Of a stretch of 55,332 nucleotides of DNA, positions 1-11,689 are shown piece after piece. The DNA comes from Stenocarpella maydis. Taxonomy: Eukaryota > Ascomycota > Sordariomycetes > Diaporthales > Diaporthaceae. The notes under the pieces were generated by a model, which was given only the letters and a program-made list of their open reading frames with translations, had not been told where the DNA came from and ran no database searches. Position 1 is the stretch's first letter. Every line of letters begins with the position of its first letter. The stretch is from positions 1 through 55,332 of the forward strand of contig NQMI01000212.1 of assembly GCA_002270565.1 (NCBI GenBank), written 5' to 3'. The position numbers and the translations under genes were made by a program.

Positions 1-1861
1 AGCCCAAGCAAGCTATTTAAAGAATCCGATACCCTTAAGATTAACACTATAACTATAACGATTCTATACTGTTTAACCCGATTTTTATATTATTTGCACT
101 TGAATTACTACATCTATGCCTTTATTTAGCTTAAAATGAGTATTAGTGTGATTTTCTAGCGATTTTAAGTATTTCCTCTATTTTGCTGCTTCTGAGCGCT
201 AATTAACTGCTTGCTAGATCACCCTAATAACTTATTACCTACTATAATCACCAATAACCCAACTGGGAGGTTAACTCTGCTAGTAAGCTTGCGCAATAAT
301 AGCTTCCGTTTGCTGAAGGCTACTGCCTGCAAGCAAATGGTGTACTTAAGCCGGTTAGAAGTTGCAGCAGTAAGTGCCATGATAACCTCTTAGAAGGAAG
401 TTCTGAAGAAATAAGTGGAAGTACGAGATGCCCCCTTTTTATTACTCTGGGACTGCTCCAAATTAGCAACGCCCTAACCTTGCTACCATTAAGCCGAATT
501 TTCTTATTAAAGTATTCTGATATAGTGTTATCGCATAAGGAAACTTAATTCCACTATTCTTATGGTAATTAGAATTTCCTAAGACCTAGGCAAGATATCT
601 GCTACCTTATTACTAAAAATTAACCGTTTGGCTTAAGCATTTAAATTAGCAATGCCCTCATTAGCGTGCCTCTGCCTATAAAGAGCTGTAGTCTTATAAA
701 TAAGTAGTCCATTACCCACTAGATATCCACCTAAATTAAATCTTTTGAATCCATAGGGCATACCTTTAGACCCCTTCTCGAGCCTCGATATTCGACCCTT
801 TAGACCCTTAACTATTATAGCACGCACTCTGCCCTGGCTGCACCCTACCTGCCCTGCTGGGCCCTCCTTTGCAGACGTTATCCGCCACAACTCTACAGCC
901 TTCCCTGCCCTACCCAACCCCAACCCTAACCCTACCTATAATAACGATGTTAATAATAATATGTAGTCTGATAATAGCATTAAGGAGCAGTTAGATAAGG
1001 GTAATGCGGTGGGGCCTGTGCCCCTGCTAGCACCCACCTTGCAACGCCCCTTGGTCTGTACTTATTAACTAAGTCTTATTATATAGGGAACCCATACTAA
1101 TAGTTTTAACGTATAAGATTCCCTTAAGCCTAACTGCCTTTAATAATCCCCCATCCTTATATACCCAAAGCTAACTTGCCCTGCAGGCCCTGCAATGCTG
1201 TAAGGCCCTTGATAACCTAGCCAACGCTCCCCGCCCTCAACGTTTCCATAAAGCCCAATACCATAACCCTCCCGACCCCCGCAAGCCCATTATCCTTAAT
1301 GATAAGAATAGTTAACGCTAACCCTTCTATACACATCCTTTATAAGAACCAGGGTCTTTAGCTGCTAACCCTATTATTATCCCTAACCTTAATAAGAGTT
1401 AGTACTTTAGCTCTACCTCTAATAACAACCCTCACTTATAATAGCTACCCCAACCTAAACTCCTGGTAGTACTTCTGCGCCAGAGGAGACCTCATGCAGA
1501 TAACTCTATACTAGCCGAAAGGATAATGTGCCGAGACCTCTATTATATCACTCATATGCTAGTTAAGGAGATCACTTAGGTAACCAACCTTACAATCCAG
1601 CAGGTCCAATATATATTAACTATATAACCTCCGCCCCTACCCTAAGATTATTACCATATAGTCCCTCTAGAAGTTATATCCCTCTTATTTTCTATTATTA
1701 ATATACTAAGAAAGATAAAACATACTACCCTATATATATAGCTGCAGCAAATATATCTGGAACTGCTCCTATATACTTTATAGGCATTATATTCCGCCAT
1801 ACTTCTCAACGGGTACTAATATATAGTATAGCTATCTTGTATCCCTCTTCCTAACCATATA
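1..1861. repeat. AT-rich transposon-derived stretch, no intact gene
   Basis: Every frame is broken by frequent TAA/TAG stops, many of the CAA-to-TAA or CAG-to-TAG kind expected from RIP. Short blocks of higher GC (around 770-1060 and 1150-1290) look like residues of former coding sequence, but I recognise no domain. The short open frames at 211-393 (+) and 633-923 (-) have no motif and are not called as genes. Confidence 0.6.
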
Positions 1862-2258
1862 TGTTAAACGGAACCGCTCAGCAGGGCGTTGGTACTCCGT
1901 GCAAGGAGTTACCCTAGACTTCGTTGTAAGGAGTTACCCTAGACTTTCTAGCAAGGAGTTACCCTAGACTTGTGAGTCAGGCGATTTTCGCTAAGTACGC
2001 CCAGTGCGTGCGTGACGCAAGATGAGTTTGGTGGCCGTNTTGGAACCAAAGATGGTGTGTTGGAAGGGCGAATTTTCCGGCATTTGCAAATTTGCACCAG
2101 AGCCTACCGCAGCGTGCCCAGGGGTGAGACGACGTCGGAGGGTATATAAGGAGGGCTTACAGAAGCCCAACTTAATTCAATACAAAGTTGTCCAGACCAT
2201 TGTCAATCGTCCGAATTCGCCTCAGAGCACCACACTGCGACCCTGCCGAAACACACGC
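1862..2258 (+). repeat. Probable solo LTR (plus orientation), first of an inverted pair
   Basis: The block starts TGTTAAACGGAA. It shares ordered similarity with the reverse complement of 11690-12150: the start, the 19-bp string at 1999-2017 (matching 12099-12117), a CATTTGCAAA-type block, and a TATA-like TATATAAGGAGGGC at 2143-2156. A TG start followed by a promoter-like TATA and a downstream R/U5-like segment suggests an LTR with U3, R and U5. No internal retrotransposon region is attached, hence the solo LTR call. The 3' boundary is approximate. One undetermined base lies at 2039. Confidence 0.55.
1902..1971 (+). repeat. Three-copy 25-bp tandem repeat
   Basis: The core AAGGAGTTACCCTAGACT occurs three times with exact 25-bp spacing (copies beginning near 1902, 1927 and 1952). 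It lies in the presumed U3 part of the LTR, upstream of its TATA-like box. The inverted copy near 12150 lacks it, so the array is specific to this copy. Confidence 0.85.
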
Positions 2259-3062
2259 TGAACTGAATGCTATTTTATAGCACAAATTCATCAGAATATA
2301 TAATGAGCCCGGCTTAAATTCGCCTTATGCTATTCCCACCTTCTGCTTATTGATTGGTTATACTGGTTATAAACTAATAAGGCGTAATTTAACAAGCTTA
2401 GTACTAGCTGGAAGTTTATAACTATTACGCTTAGCGAGAATATTTAAGAGTTTGCCTACACTAAGTTTAAACCCAACGGGTGGATATTCTAGGGCTATTT
2501 TACAGATAATTAGCTAGAACCTAGCCTGGTCTGGGATAAGAAATAGGGAAGGATTAATTTAGAAACATACTAATAATATATACTACTCCTTCTGAAGGGC
2601 TTCTAGGAGATAACTAACTTCTTTATAATCCAATAAGATAACATACTAGTATACGTTTTAAGGTTAAGTAGGGCTTGGTTTACAAAATATATGAGAGAGG
2701 CCTGTCTTATTGCCTGGCCAGCCCACTTGCCTGACCTTAACCCTATTGAACACGTTTGGGCGTGGATGAAGAGTTAGATTGAGAAGGAATATGAATAGCA
2801 ATCTATGGGTAAGAATTTGCGTATAGTAGTTCTATTAGCTTGGTAAGCTATCCCCCGCAACATGCTTATAAAACTCTATTCAAGCATGCTAAGGAGGCTG
2901 GCGGCAGTAATTGCAACTAGAGGGGGTTATACTAGCATGTAATGCTATAATCTAGCAACTTCGAAATACAAGCTTGTCCCACCTATTTGCAAGTCCTCGA
3001 ATTGTTGCTATGCACTAACTGCCAAGCCTTGCAAATCACCGCTATTCGCCCAATTCAGCTCA
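2259..3062 (+). mobile_element. Degenerate Tc1/mariner DNA transposon remnant
   Basis: Plus-strand translation around 2380-2945 gives transposase-like peptide with many stops. The clearest piece, at 2727-2771, reads LPDLNPIEHVWAWMK, the C-terminal catalytic block of Tc1/mariner DDE transposases (its Glu is the third acidic residue). Upstream near 2632 a DN pair preceded by Q and a stop fits the second catalytic Asp block. The edges show weak similarity as imperfect terminal inverted repeats (CTGAACTGAAT near 2259; CTGAGCTGAATT on the reverse strand near 3055), which is tentative. The element is shorter than usual and is dead. Confidence 0.7.
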
Positions 3063-3453
3063 GGGGATCCCTCTCGAAGAGGTCAGAAGTCACGAATTAA
3101 CGTTATTGCAGGCAAAACCCTGTATTACCCGCACGGGTGCGGAACCCCTGTACCCTGCGTGGCACCCCTCAGCCCCTGCTCACCGCACCGACACCACTCC
3201 CGTTGTACCCCGCATTGATGGCACCCCGCCTGTACATACACTAGTGTAGTGTAGTGTATGCACCCCGCATGAGGCCCACCCACACGTCTCTCTTCCCGAG
3301 CTATCCGCTTCAGCTGTAACACGACATGTGCATAGCTTTCCCCTTTCTCGAATCGCCTACCCAGTAACTCTGAAGTACTGTACGCATCCGTCGACATCGC
3401 ATTCGACAAGCACTGCCCTCGACGTCGCTTGCTACGCACCCCACCAGTCTTCA
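3063..3453. other. Promoter-side intergenic of the first Zn2Cys6 gene
   Basis: Composition returns to GC-balanced here. A short GTAGT-type repeat sits at about 3239-3260 (CACTAGTGTAGTGTAGTGTA). I see no other gene; the antisense open frame at 3125-3520 overlaps the regulator's first exon and shows no domain. Confidence 0.4.
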
Positions 3454-6188
3454 ATGTCACCGGATTCGCCAAAGACGCCGCCTGGAGCTGGCCGTCGCTC
3501 AAAATATACAACAGTCGCATGGTATTTACTTACTAGCCCTTGTACTGATCGCACTGCGCTCTGAGCCATGGAAGTTCCTGGTTTTGTTCTGGCCCTGGAA
3601 ATCCTCGACTGACGCCCCTGCTCCGCGATATAGCTGGGATTGTCGTCAACGCAAGGTTAAGGTAGGACAGGACAAGGCCCCGGGTCCCATCTCTTTTACG
3701 CATCTGGACGTACTGACAACCGTGTCCAGTGCTCGGGCCAACAGCCATGTGCCAACTGCGTGGCTCGAGAGGCGACATGTCATTATTACCCTCGACGCGA
3801 ACGCGGCATCAAAGACTCTCGGGGTCAGAACGGGCGGAACGCGCTGAATATCTTCAATCCCACTCCGGGGTACGTGAACCTTCATGTCGAAACTGCGCCC
3901 ATGAGGCTCTGACCCTGTATTCAGCAGCCACACCGGCGAGCAAACCAGGCCAGCTGCACCTCTGTCCCAGCCAACCAAGCGTAACCCTTCTCAACTCGAT
4001 GGCGATAGCACATTGCAAGACGGACAAGGCTCCGGTGCCAGGAAAAGACACAGGTCCCTGCTAACGGAGTCAGAATCGTAAGCACCTGAGAAACCTCGTC
4101 TACCATGTCGTCTGCTGACGCCTTTAGAACCATCACTGTGTCCCAGCCTCAGACGCCCCCGGCATCGATAGACCTCACCATGCACAGCTCCGGGGACTCG
4201 GAACACATTTTGGCAGCCGCGGCTGAGGATAGAACGCACACCTTCAATTTGCAGCCCCAAGCAGGGACTTGTATATCTCTGTCATCGCAGTTATGGACTT
4301 TGTGCGAAAAGCTGGGGGCCAGGCCACCTTCTTCAACGCAGGTTTCCGACAAGACGAGACCTGCTACTGCATCTCGGCCACTTCTGTCGGTTCAATTTCC
4401 CAATCTCGAGTTGCTCCAAGACTTGACAGAAGTCTTCTTCAGGGAGATGAACACCTTTGTCCCCCTTCTCAACCAGAACGAGGCTGTTCCTCGAATGGCC
4501 CACACGTTGAAAGCAGTGGGATACAACGAGCAGACAGGCATGGCTACGTCCTGCGGCGCCAGCCATAGCATTTTCCTCGGCATAATTTTCAACATGTTGG
4601 CCATCGCCGACACCGAAGCCCCTAGAGCATCGGTTGACACAGAACGCCCGGGCTGGAACTTGTTTCAGCAAGGTCAGCGCTTGGTCAAGTATTTTGGCCA
4701 AACCGAACCCGGTGATCTAGATTATGTTTGTTATTACACACTGGGGGCAGTTTATCTGCTCCGCCTTGAGCTTCTGTCTCACGCTTCGGTCTATATCATG
4801 CAGGCCTGGAACTTCGCAACAGTGGCTGGATTGAACGACTCGAGCGTCTGGCCACGAGCCAGCCACTCCAAAACCTTGGCCCAACAGAAGCTGTGGTGGG
4901 CACTCTACTACATTGACACACATGTTGCCCGACGACGAGGCAGGCCGTACCTAATACGAGACAATGAGACAGCCGTCACTGAATTCCTACCACAATTTTC
5001 TATGGTGGACAAGCACGCTGCGCAAGAAGCAAAACTAGGCGGTGAGCAGCCCATCAGCCTCGGGGACACTGGCCTTCGAGATCTGGAATATTATCAGACG
5101 TCTATCAACTTTGGCCGGATATGGAAACAGATATGGGACACCTTGTTCAGTGCAAGACTGGGCCGCCATGCCGACGCTCAAGATGTCGAGATCCTTGACG
5201 CTCGCATTTTATATCTGGAGAGGATAACACCTTCTACTCTTAAACTGGAAGCGGGAGACAAGGGGGCTTTCCAGCAGGGTCTTGGAGAAAGTGAGGTTTT
5301 CGTCCGCCGTCGGCTGCTCTGCCAGCTGGTGAGTTCTCCCTTCTTCATTCCTCAACGACCATGTTCTCCCAACCGTCAATTATGCTACTCAACTATCCTT
5401 CCCAACTGAGAAGTCGCTAACACTGTTCCAAATTGTAGCAGTTCAATCTTTTCCGTATGATCATTAGACAGAACCCCCTACGAAAAACACCAGTTTCGTC
5501 ATACGACAAGGAAACATGCGCTGTCCTCGCAAGAGACAATATTTCCATGTGTGCGGCTTACATAGCCACTTATGCCGATTGTCTACGCCCCGCCGCCAAT
5601 CTCCTCACCTTACATCTCGCCGAAACCCTATACCACCTCACTCACGCACTTTGCGATGGAGATGCCGCTGCCGTGGGCGCCTCGGCCATCACCGAGTCGT
5701 TCAAGGTGGCCTTTGGGCTCCTCAAGAAGCTTTCACGAAGCTTTTACGGGTCACGGAAGGCCCTCTGCGCTATCGCGACCTCGTATCTCGCGCTCAGGCG
5801 CACGGTCATGGCATCGAGCACGCTTGGACACCTGGTGGACTTTATATACAAGGAGTACCAGCAGGCCATCGTCAACCCGCCCCCTAGGGGCGAGCCTGAC
5901 GCCACGCAGCAGCCGAATGAGCCATCCTATGTACCTCCCCAGTCAGCCGGCATGTTGCAGATACCAGCCTCTACTGCCACAAACCACGATGCCGGAATAG
6001 GATTCAACCTTGTTCAACTGCTGGCTCATGACAAGTCAGGCCTACAGTGGCCAGTCATGAACGACGTGGACCTAGGTACCATGGATGTTTCTAGCTGGCC
6101 AGACGATCAAGATTGGCTCACTGTGCTCAGTAATGAAGGGCCAACGAATGGCATGCAGAGCTCGGGAGAGTTTGCGAGCGCTGTGTGA
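3454..6188 (+). CDS. Zn2Cys6 binuclear cluster transcription factor (fungal-specific)
   Basis: Nuclear DNA-binding regulator; its targets cannot be told from sequence. The model has six exons: 3454-3521, 3634-3661, 3730-3869, 3925-4077, 4128-5328 and 5439-6188, giving 779 residues. The first cysteine codon is split by intron 1 (TG|C). After splicing, the zinc cluster reads Cys23, 26, 33, 39, 42 and 49 with spacing C-x2-C-x6-C-x5-C-x2-C-x6-C, followed by a basic RRERG stretch. Introns 1, 4 and others carry CTGAC branch sites. From about residue 220 (FPNLELLQDLTEVFFREMN) the protein matches the fungal-specific middle homology region seen in many Zn2Cys6 factors. The chosen ATG is the one that joins the zinc cluster in frame. 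It is convergent with the hydrolase at 6447-7562, and the pair may be co-regulated, which is inference. An alternative model merges introns 3 and 4 into one 258-bp intron, also in frame; the two-intron version has better splice sites. Confidence 0.88.
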
Positions 6189-6446
6189 TCAAGCATGGCA
6201 ACAATGGTTTAGATGCGGGGCAGCAGTAGTAACTGTTGTCGACAAGTGACGGCTGAGCTGAGGCTTTATACAGACATGGGGGACACCCTTCGTCTGCTTG
6301 TTACCAGCGGCTGGGGAGTCGGAAATGTAAGACGCGTGATGTTGGGTTCAAGACTCGAGAGCGATGGGAAAGGATCTTGCGTTGGCATCCTAGGATACTA
6401 ATTGACGAATTGGCCTTGCGTCTTTATATTTCCAGCCCATGGTGAA
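6189..6446. other. Convergent 3' intergenic
   Basis: This 258-bp gap separates two convergent stop codons and must hold both 3' ends. No gene is visible. Confidence 0.5.
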
Positions 6447-7562
6447 TCAGCCTGTAGTAGGCCCTGTCCAGACCTTGGTATAATCTGCCTCTCTGCCAAG
6501 CAGGAATGCCATGCCAGCGATCTGGTCCTTCCTAAACTTCTCACTACCCTTCAGGAAAGGATAGATATTCCAGTGACCATGTGGCAGACCAGGATATACA
6601 TCCATCTTGGTTTTGATACCGTATTCCTCTCGCAACACTCGCTCGTAAATAATGCTGTCGTCTCTCAATGGGTCTAATCCATCAACCTGCAAGAAGACCG
6701 GAGGCAGATTGCCATGGCCTTTGGGATGATTAAAGACGGCCCACCAGACCGAGTCATCATCGTCGGGCTCATATCCTCTCAAAAACATCATTCTTGCTGC
6801 TCTTGGTAGGATAGGTACATGGACATTCTGCTGGTGAGAGAGATAAAACTTCTTGTACCTGTCGGGAAGCCTGTTCTCGGGTACGAGGGACGCAGCGGCG
6901 AGGTAGTGGCCTGTCAATGGCGGTGATAGACCCTCATCCCGGGCCATGTGGGCCAGGACCGCCGTGATGTTCGCACCAGATGAGGTCCCTCCGAGGACGA
7001 ACCCGACTGAGGGATCTGCGCCCCAGGATGTGGCATTCTCTGCTGCCCATCTTAAACAGTCCCAGGCGTCCTTGTGTGCGGTCGGAAACTTGTACGTGGG
7101 TCCTAGGCGGTACGTGGCCGAGACACAGACTGCTCCGAATGCTTGGACAAAATTCAGACAGGTCTGCTCCTCGCTTTCGGGGGCGCCGGTGCAGAAGCCG
7201 CCTCCATGAAAGTAGAGGATGAAGGGACTGCCGTTCTCTGGTCTCACAGTGGGCCGGTAGAGCTTTGCGCGAACATTGTCACCGTCTCGTGTAGTGTATT
7301 CAAGTTCGGCCTGAATAATTTCAGGTAGCGGCCGTCCGTGGGCTGTCTTGTTTGTAGCATTGCGCTTCTCGATCATGGCCTTGAAATCAGACACGTCGCC
7401 ATAGTTGAGAGGCGGAGGCTTGGTCTTCTCTAACCACTGGGAGGTTCGTCAGATATGGCCAGGAGCTTGCAGTGCTACCTAGGTACTGAGACCTACCGCT
7501 TGGAGTTCGGGATCGATGACCCCCAGCGAGAGGAGGTACTCTTCGTCCTGGTAGTCAGGCAT
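6447..7562 (-). CDS. Alpha/beta-hydrolase, HSL/GDXG-type esterase or lipase
   Basis: Two exons on the minus strand (7562-7497 and 7436-6447; intron 7437-7496 with a CTGAC branch site) give 351 residues starting MPDYQDEEYLLSLG. The oxyanion-hole motif HGGGF is at about residues 99-103 and the nucleophile elbow GGTSSGAN puts the catalytic Ser near 174. Asp277 in VDGLDPLRDD and His308 in GLPHGHW complete the triad. This is the hormone-sensitive-lipase/GDXG layout, a family that hydrolyses short-chain esters. No signal peptide is seen, so it is probably cytosolic. The substrate is unknown. Relatives occur in detoxification and secondary-metabolite clusters, but only the neighbouring regulator hints at such a role here. 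Confidence 0.9.
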
Positions 7563-8329
7563 CTCGATTACTAATCAAAGCAGGCTCGCTTCGCGTCCAG
7601 TTCAACCACATTGTCTGGTAGCCACACCCTAGTCTGGGTTGGGTGTCAGATCAGTACTTAAATTTCACGGCCGCGTAAAATTAGCATCCCGTGCTTCTGT
7701 ATTAGAGGCTGCCAACTACCTTCGGGGGGGGGGTGGTGTGACGGGAATTGCACACGCCACGGAATCCGGGATGGTCGGGCATCCTGCCGGCGTCGTTAAA
7801 CGTTAATAGCTTTGGGGAGCAGCACCGGCTTTTGTCTCGAATTGTCGTTCCATACGGCGCCACGCTACGATTGTCAACTTCTCGCCCAATCCACCCAACC
7901 ACGGTAGTCCCGGATGATGGCGATGGTACAAGTCACATATTCGCCGAGCCTCGGCACTCTTGCACTTCACGCTGCCTTGCGTCAATAATAATAAGGTCTA
8001 CGGTAATGTCACTGATCTTGTCATCTATCATGCCGAGGTAGCAATGGAAGGTGCTCATCGCATGCGTGTCTTGGGTGTCTGTTGAATCAAGACCCCATCT
8101 ACCCGATTGGACCATATGGAGAAATATCCCTGCAGCCAATCACGGCGTTTCCTGCGAGCTGATATTCTCGGGCCTAGTGGTTCCCTCCTCGGCACTTTAG
8201 TTGGAGATTCGGTAGACGTCAACTATGATGGCGACAGTGGCGGACTAGCTACACATCTGCAAGAGCCAGCTATACTTGCCGGGGAACAGAGGTGTAAAGT
8301 GGACTAGATGCTGGTTTGCAAAACCCTAT
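7563..8329. other. Upstream region of the hydrolase, no gene called
   Basis: GC-balanced DNA with a nine-to-ten-base G run near 7724-7733. Small overlapping open frames on both strands (for example 7748-8041) have no recognisable domain. It grades into the AT-rich desert at about 8330. Confidence 0.4.
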
Positions 8330-8622
8330 TTTCGCACTTTTTAAACTTTCACTTCTCACTGGACACACACTCTCCTTAACTTTTCTTATACTTCATAGCC
8401 AATAGTCCCTAACTTTTATATTATACTATTTACCTTAATTATCTCCCTCCTAGGTATAAGGGTTACTAAAGGCATTAATTATTTATTCAAAACTATATTA
8501 TATTGGACTATAGCCAGAGTTATAATAATATATGTATATATTTATATATTATATATATATATAATATATAAGACACCTTAGATATATATATATAGTGCTT
8601 TGAATTTATATATATACATAAA

Positions 8623-8628
<6 letters not shown>

Positions 8629-8667
<39 letters not shown>
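8629..8667. repeat. (AT)n dinucleotide repeat
   Basis: Nearly uninterrupted AT alternation of about 39 bp, with further shorter TA runs at about 8520-8600 and 9045-9072. Confidence 0.9.
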
Positions 8668-8670
<3 letters not shown>

Positions 8671-9041
8671 CTAATTAATATGATTATTAAACAGTTAAGT
8701 TATAATATAATAAATATAAAAGAAATATCATTATATAGAGTAAAGTTTTCTAATTTATATTATATATTTTATTAATTATTATTTAAATCTTTAAATAGTA
8801 TAGGTTTTAATATATTAGATTTAAAACAAAATAAGCTAAAAAGCTTAAATTTTAAGTTTCTGTTATTAATGTAATTATAATTAGCTAATATTTAAGAAAA
8901 ATATAAACGAATATAGTATTTTTTAATTACTAAATTCTATTCTATAGAATAATATTTATTTAAGATTTATTACATAACTAATTTCTTTCTTAATATTACT
9001 AATATATAGAAATCTATATATTAAATGGATATAAATATACC

Positions 9042-9072
<31 letters not shown>

Positions 9073-11026
9073 AGAAACTCTAGTGTATATATATATATAC
9101 TGTAATTTCATAATGTTAACTATAGCTTATAGTTATTACTAGCTAAACTCTATACTACTTTCTTAACTTATAGGTCTCCACTACCTAATAAATCTCTTTC
9201 AAAAATATATTTAGCCTCTTTATCTCTCTTTTACTTAATTTTAAGTTATATATCGTAAATTTAATTATTCTTAAACCCTTAACCTTATTAAAATAGCCTT
9301 TATAGCTTTTTCATATAATAATTAGTATATTTATTTACTTTAATAATAAGTATTACTTATTAACTTATAGCTTTTAATATCTTTAATATCGCTCTTACTA
9401 TAGCTTATACTTAAATATAGTATTAATAATTTATTATATTATTATTCTTATGTTAGCTTGATTTATTTAGCTTTTTAAAGTATGGAAATATAGTTGTCTT
9501 GCCTTATTTATATTTAATTTTTACTTCTTAATACTGCTAAAGATTACTTCTATAAACTTGATTAAATTAACCTATATTATAGGTCGTAATAGAAAGATAA
9601 GAAGGCTAAATATAATATAATTAATTTTGAATGCTAAATATTTATTTTTATATAATTATAGTCAAAAACGTATATAAAGTTTTAAACATTATAGCGCTTT
9701 TATATTATCAATTTTATATCATATATATATAAACCCTTTAAGTTATATAATGAATCTATTTATATGAAGTCCTTAAGAAATTTAAAGTAAGTAAGGGGAG
9801 CTTTAAATATAATAGAATACATTTAATATAATAGTATTATTTATACTTTTATGTTATAAAGTATATATAAAAAAAGGCTTTAAGTTATATAATAAATTTA
9901 TTTATATATAGTTCTTAATTATATTAAACTAAGATATTAATCGCTATAGATAGTGTTAAAGTTGATAATATTGAGATTGATAGATTTTTAATAATGCTAG
10001 TAAAATTTATTACAAATTTATATTAAATTTTATAATATGGAATAATAGTTTATATCTTAAAATAAATAATACTGAATAATTATTAATAAAAGTATATATT
10101 ATAAATTAATTATTTATAAACCTTATTAATCATCTTTATTGCTTAATAATAATTATTATTTATTAGGGTCTAGTATATTACTTTAGGTTAAGGCACCTAA
10201 AGGTCCTATAGAGGCGCTATATAGAAGCAACTAATATATAATAAGCAGCTTAAATAGTGCTAAGAAAGATTATATGTTAAAGGTCTTACTCTAGGACTAT
10301 ACTAGAGAAGCTTATTATAAAGATATAAATTATAAGTAGCTCTAAAATAATAAAGTAGTATAAAGGAATTCTTATATAAGAAGGGGGGAAGATGGAGTAA
10401 ATAAAGGGAGAAAAAGGAAAGGGTAAGTTTAATTATATTTATCTCCTTAAGATTATAGTACTTATATACTACTATTTTACTACTTAGCTCATATATATAT
10501 TTATTTACTTTATTTATATTTATAACCTGTGTAATTTAAATTTCTAAACCCTCTTAAGGAAGTAGATTATTTAGAATACTAATATAACTCTTATATTCTA
10601 GCTAACTTTATTATATTATAATACTATTTTATTTAAATAAAGTGGGCCTAGATTATAATTTGCTAATTTAGAGACCTAGTTTATACTTCCTCTTAAAATC
10701 TAACCTTCTTTAGCTTAATATTAAAAGGTAAATATACTCCTTCTTAATATGTATATAGCTATACTATTATACTTAAGTATTAAGGAGATAACTAATAAAG
10801 ATACTTACTTTAATAAAAAGACCTTTAGATTAAAAAAAGGAGATTAACTAATAGCTAGAGGAAGAATAATTATATTAGTGCCTTTAGACTAAATATATAA
10901 GATTAATACTTTTTCATTATACTAAAAATAACTTATATACTACCTTTACCCTAATAATACTCTTAGGCTATTATAGCCCCTTACTTATACGTAGTCCTAA
11001 TAAGAAAGCTACTCTTATCAGAGTTG

Positions 11027-11235
11027 TGACAGTATCTGGTATCTAGTATCTTGTATCCATATCAGATACAAAATACTGTATTTATATCTGTATTTGTATC
11101 TGGATTTTTTCTTGTATCTGTATTTGTATCTGTATCTATAATATAGTTATATCTGTATCTAGTATCTAGTATATTATATATATAGATATAAGTATTTAGT
11201 ATCTAGATACAAATACAGATACAAAGACAGATATA
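11027..11235. repeat. GTATCT-type array arranged as an inverted repeat
   Basis: The left half (about 11027-11165) is built of GTATCT / TATCTGTATTTG units and the right half (about 11190-11235) of the complementary AGATAC / CAGATACAAA units. The whole could fold as a long imperfect hairpin. It is not a coding pattern. Confidence 0.75.
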
Positions 11236-11387
11236 AATAATATACTTAATAATATTAGAGACTTAAGTATTTAAATACTTTTAAAAGATATATTTAATTA
11301 CTTATAATATAAGAAGTTTTATTATTTATCTAAATATTTATTTAATTCTAACTACTTATAATAAGTAATTATATAAATATTTAAATA

Positions 11388-11453
11388 AATAATAAGATAA
11401 ATACTTAAATATATAATAAGATAAATAATAAGATAAATAATAAGATAAATNNN
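11388..11453. repeat. AATAAGATAAAT repeat ending in an assembly gap
   Basis: Several copies of a 12-bp unit AATAAGATAAAT run directly into three undetermined bases at 11451-11453. The gap is probably an assembly break caused by the repeat, so the true copy number is uncertain. Confidence 0.8.
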
Positions 11454-11689
11454 ACTTTCTAGTACCATATATTAGCTTTACTTTTATAATATTGAAATTT
11501 AATAATAATATTAATAATAATCCTTTCTAATATAATATATAATAAAACATAATATAGTTTACTAATAAGTAAAGTATATTAGTAAGTAAATTAATTTTAT
11601 AATATTTATTAACTTTATTTAACTTTAAAACTTATTTAAAGGTAAATAATTAATAAAAGTTAATACTCATTAATACTAACTATCTTTAT

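Noticed and set aside
3634..3661. Loss of the first zinc-binding Cys in the first regulator (unspliced reading gives Ser)
   Set aside because: Splicing of intron 1 creates the Cys codon across the junction, so the zinc cluster is intact.
3454..10000. Regulator plus esterase as a secondary-metabolite cluster
   Set aside because: No backbone enzyme (PKS, NRPS, terpene cyclase), P450 or other tailoring enzyme is present; two genes do not make a cluster.
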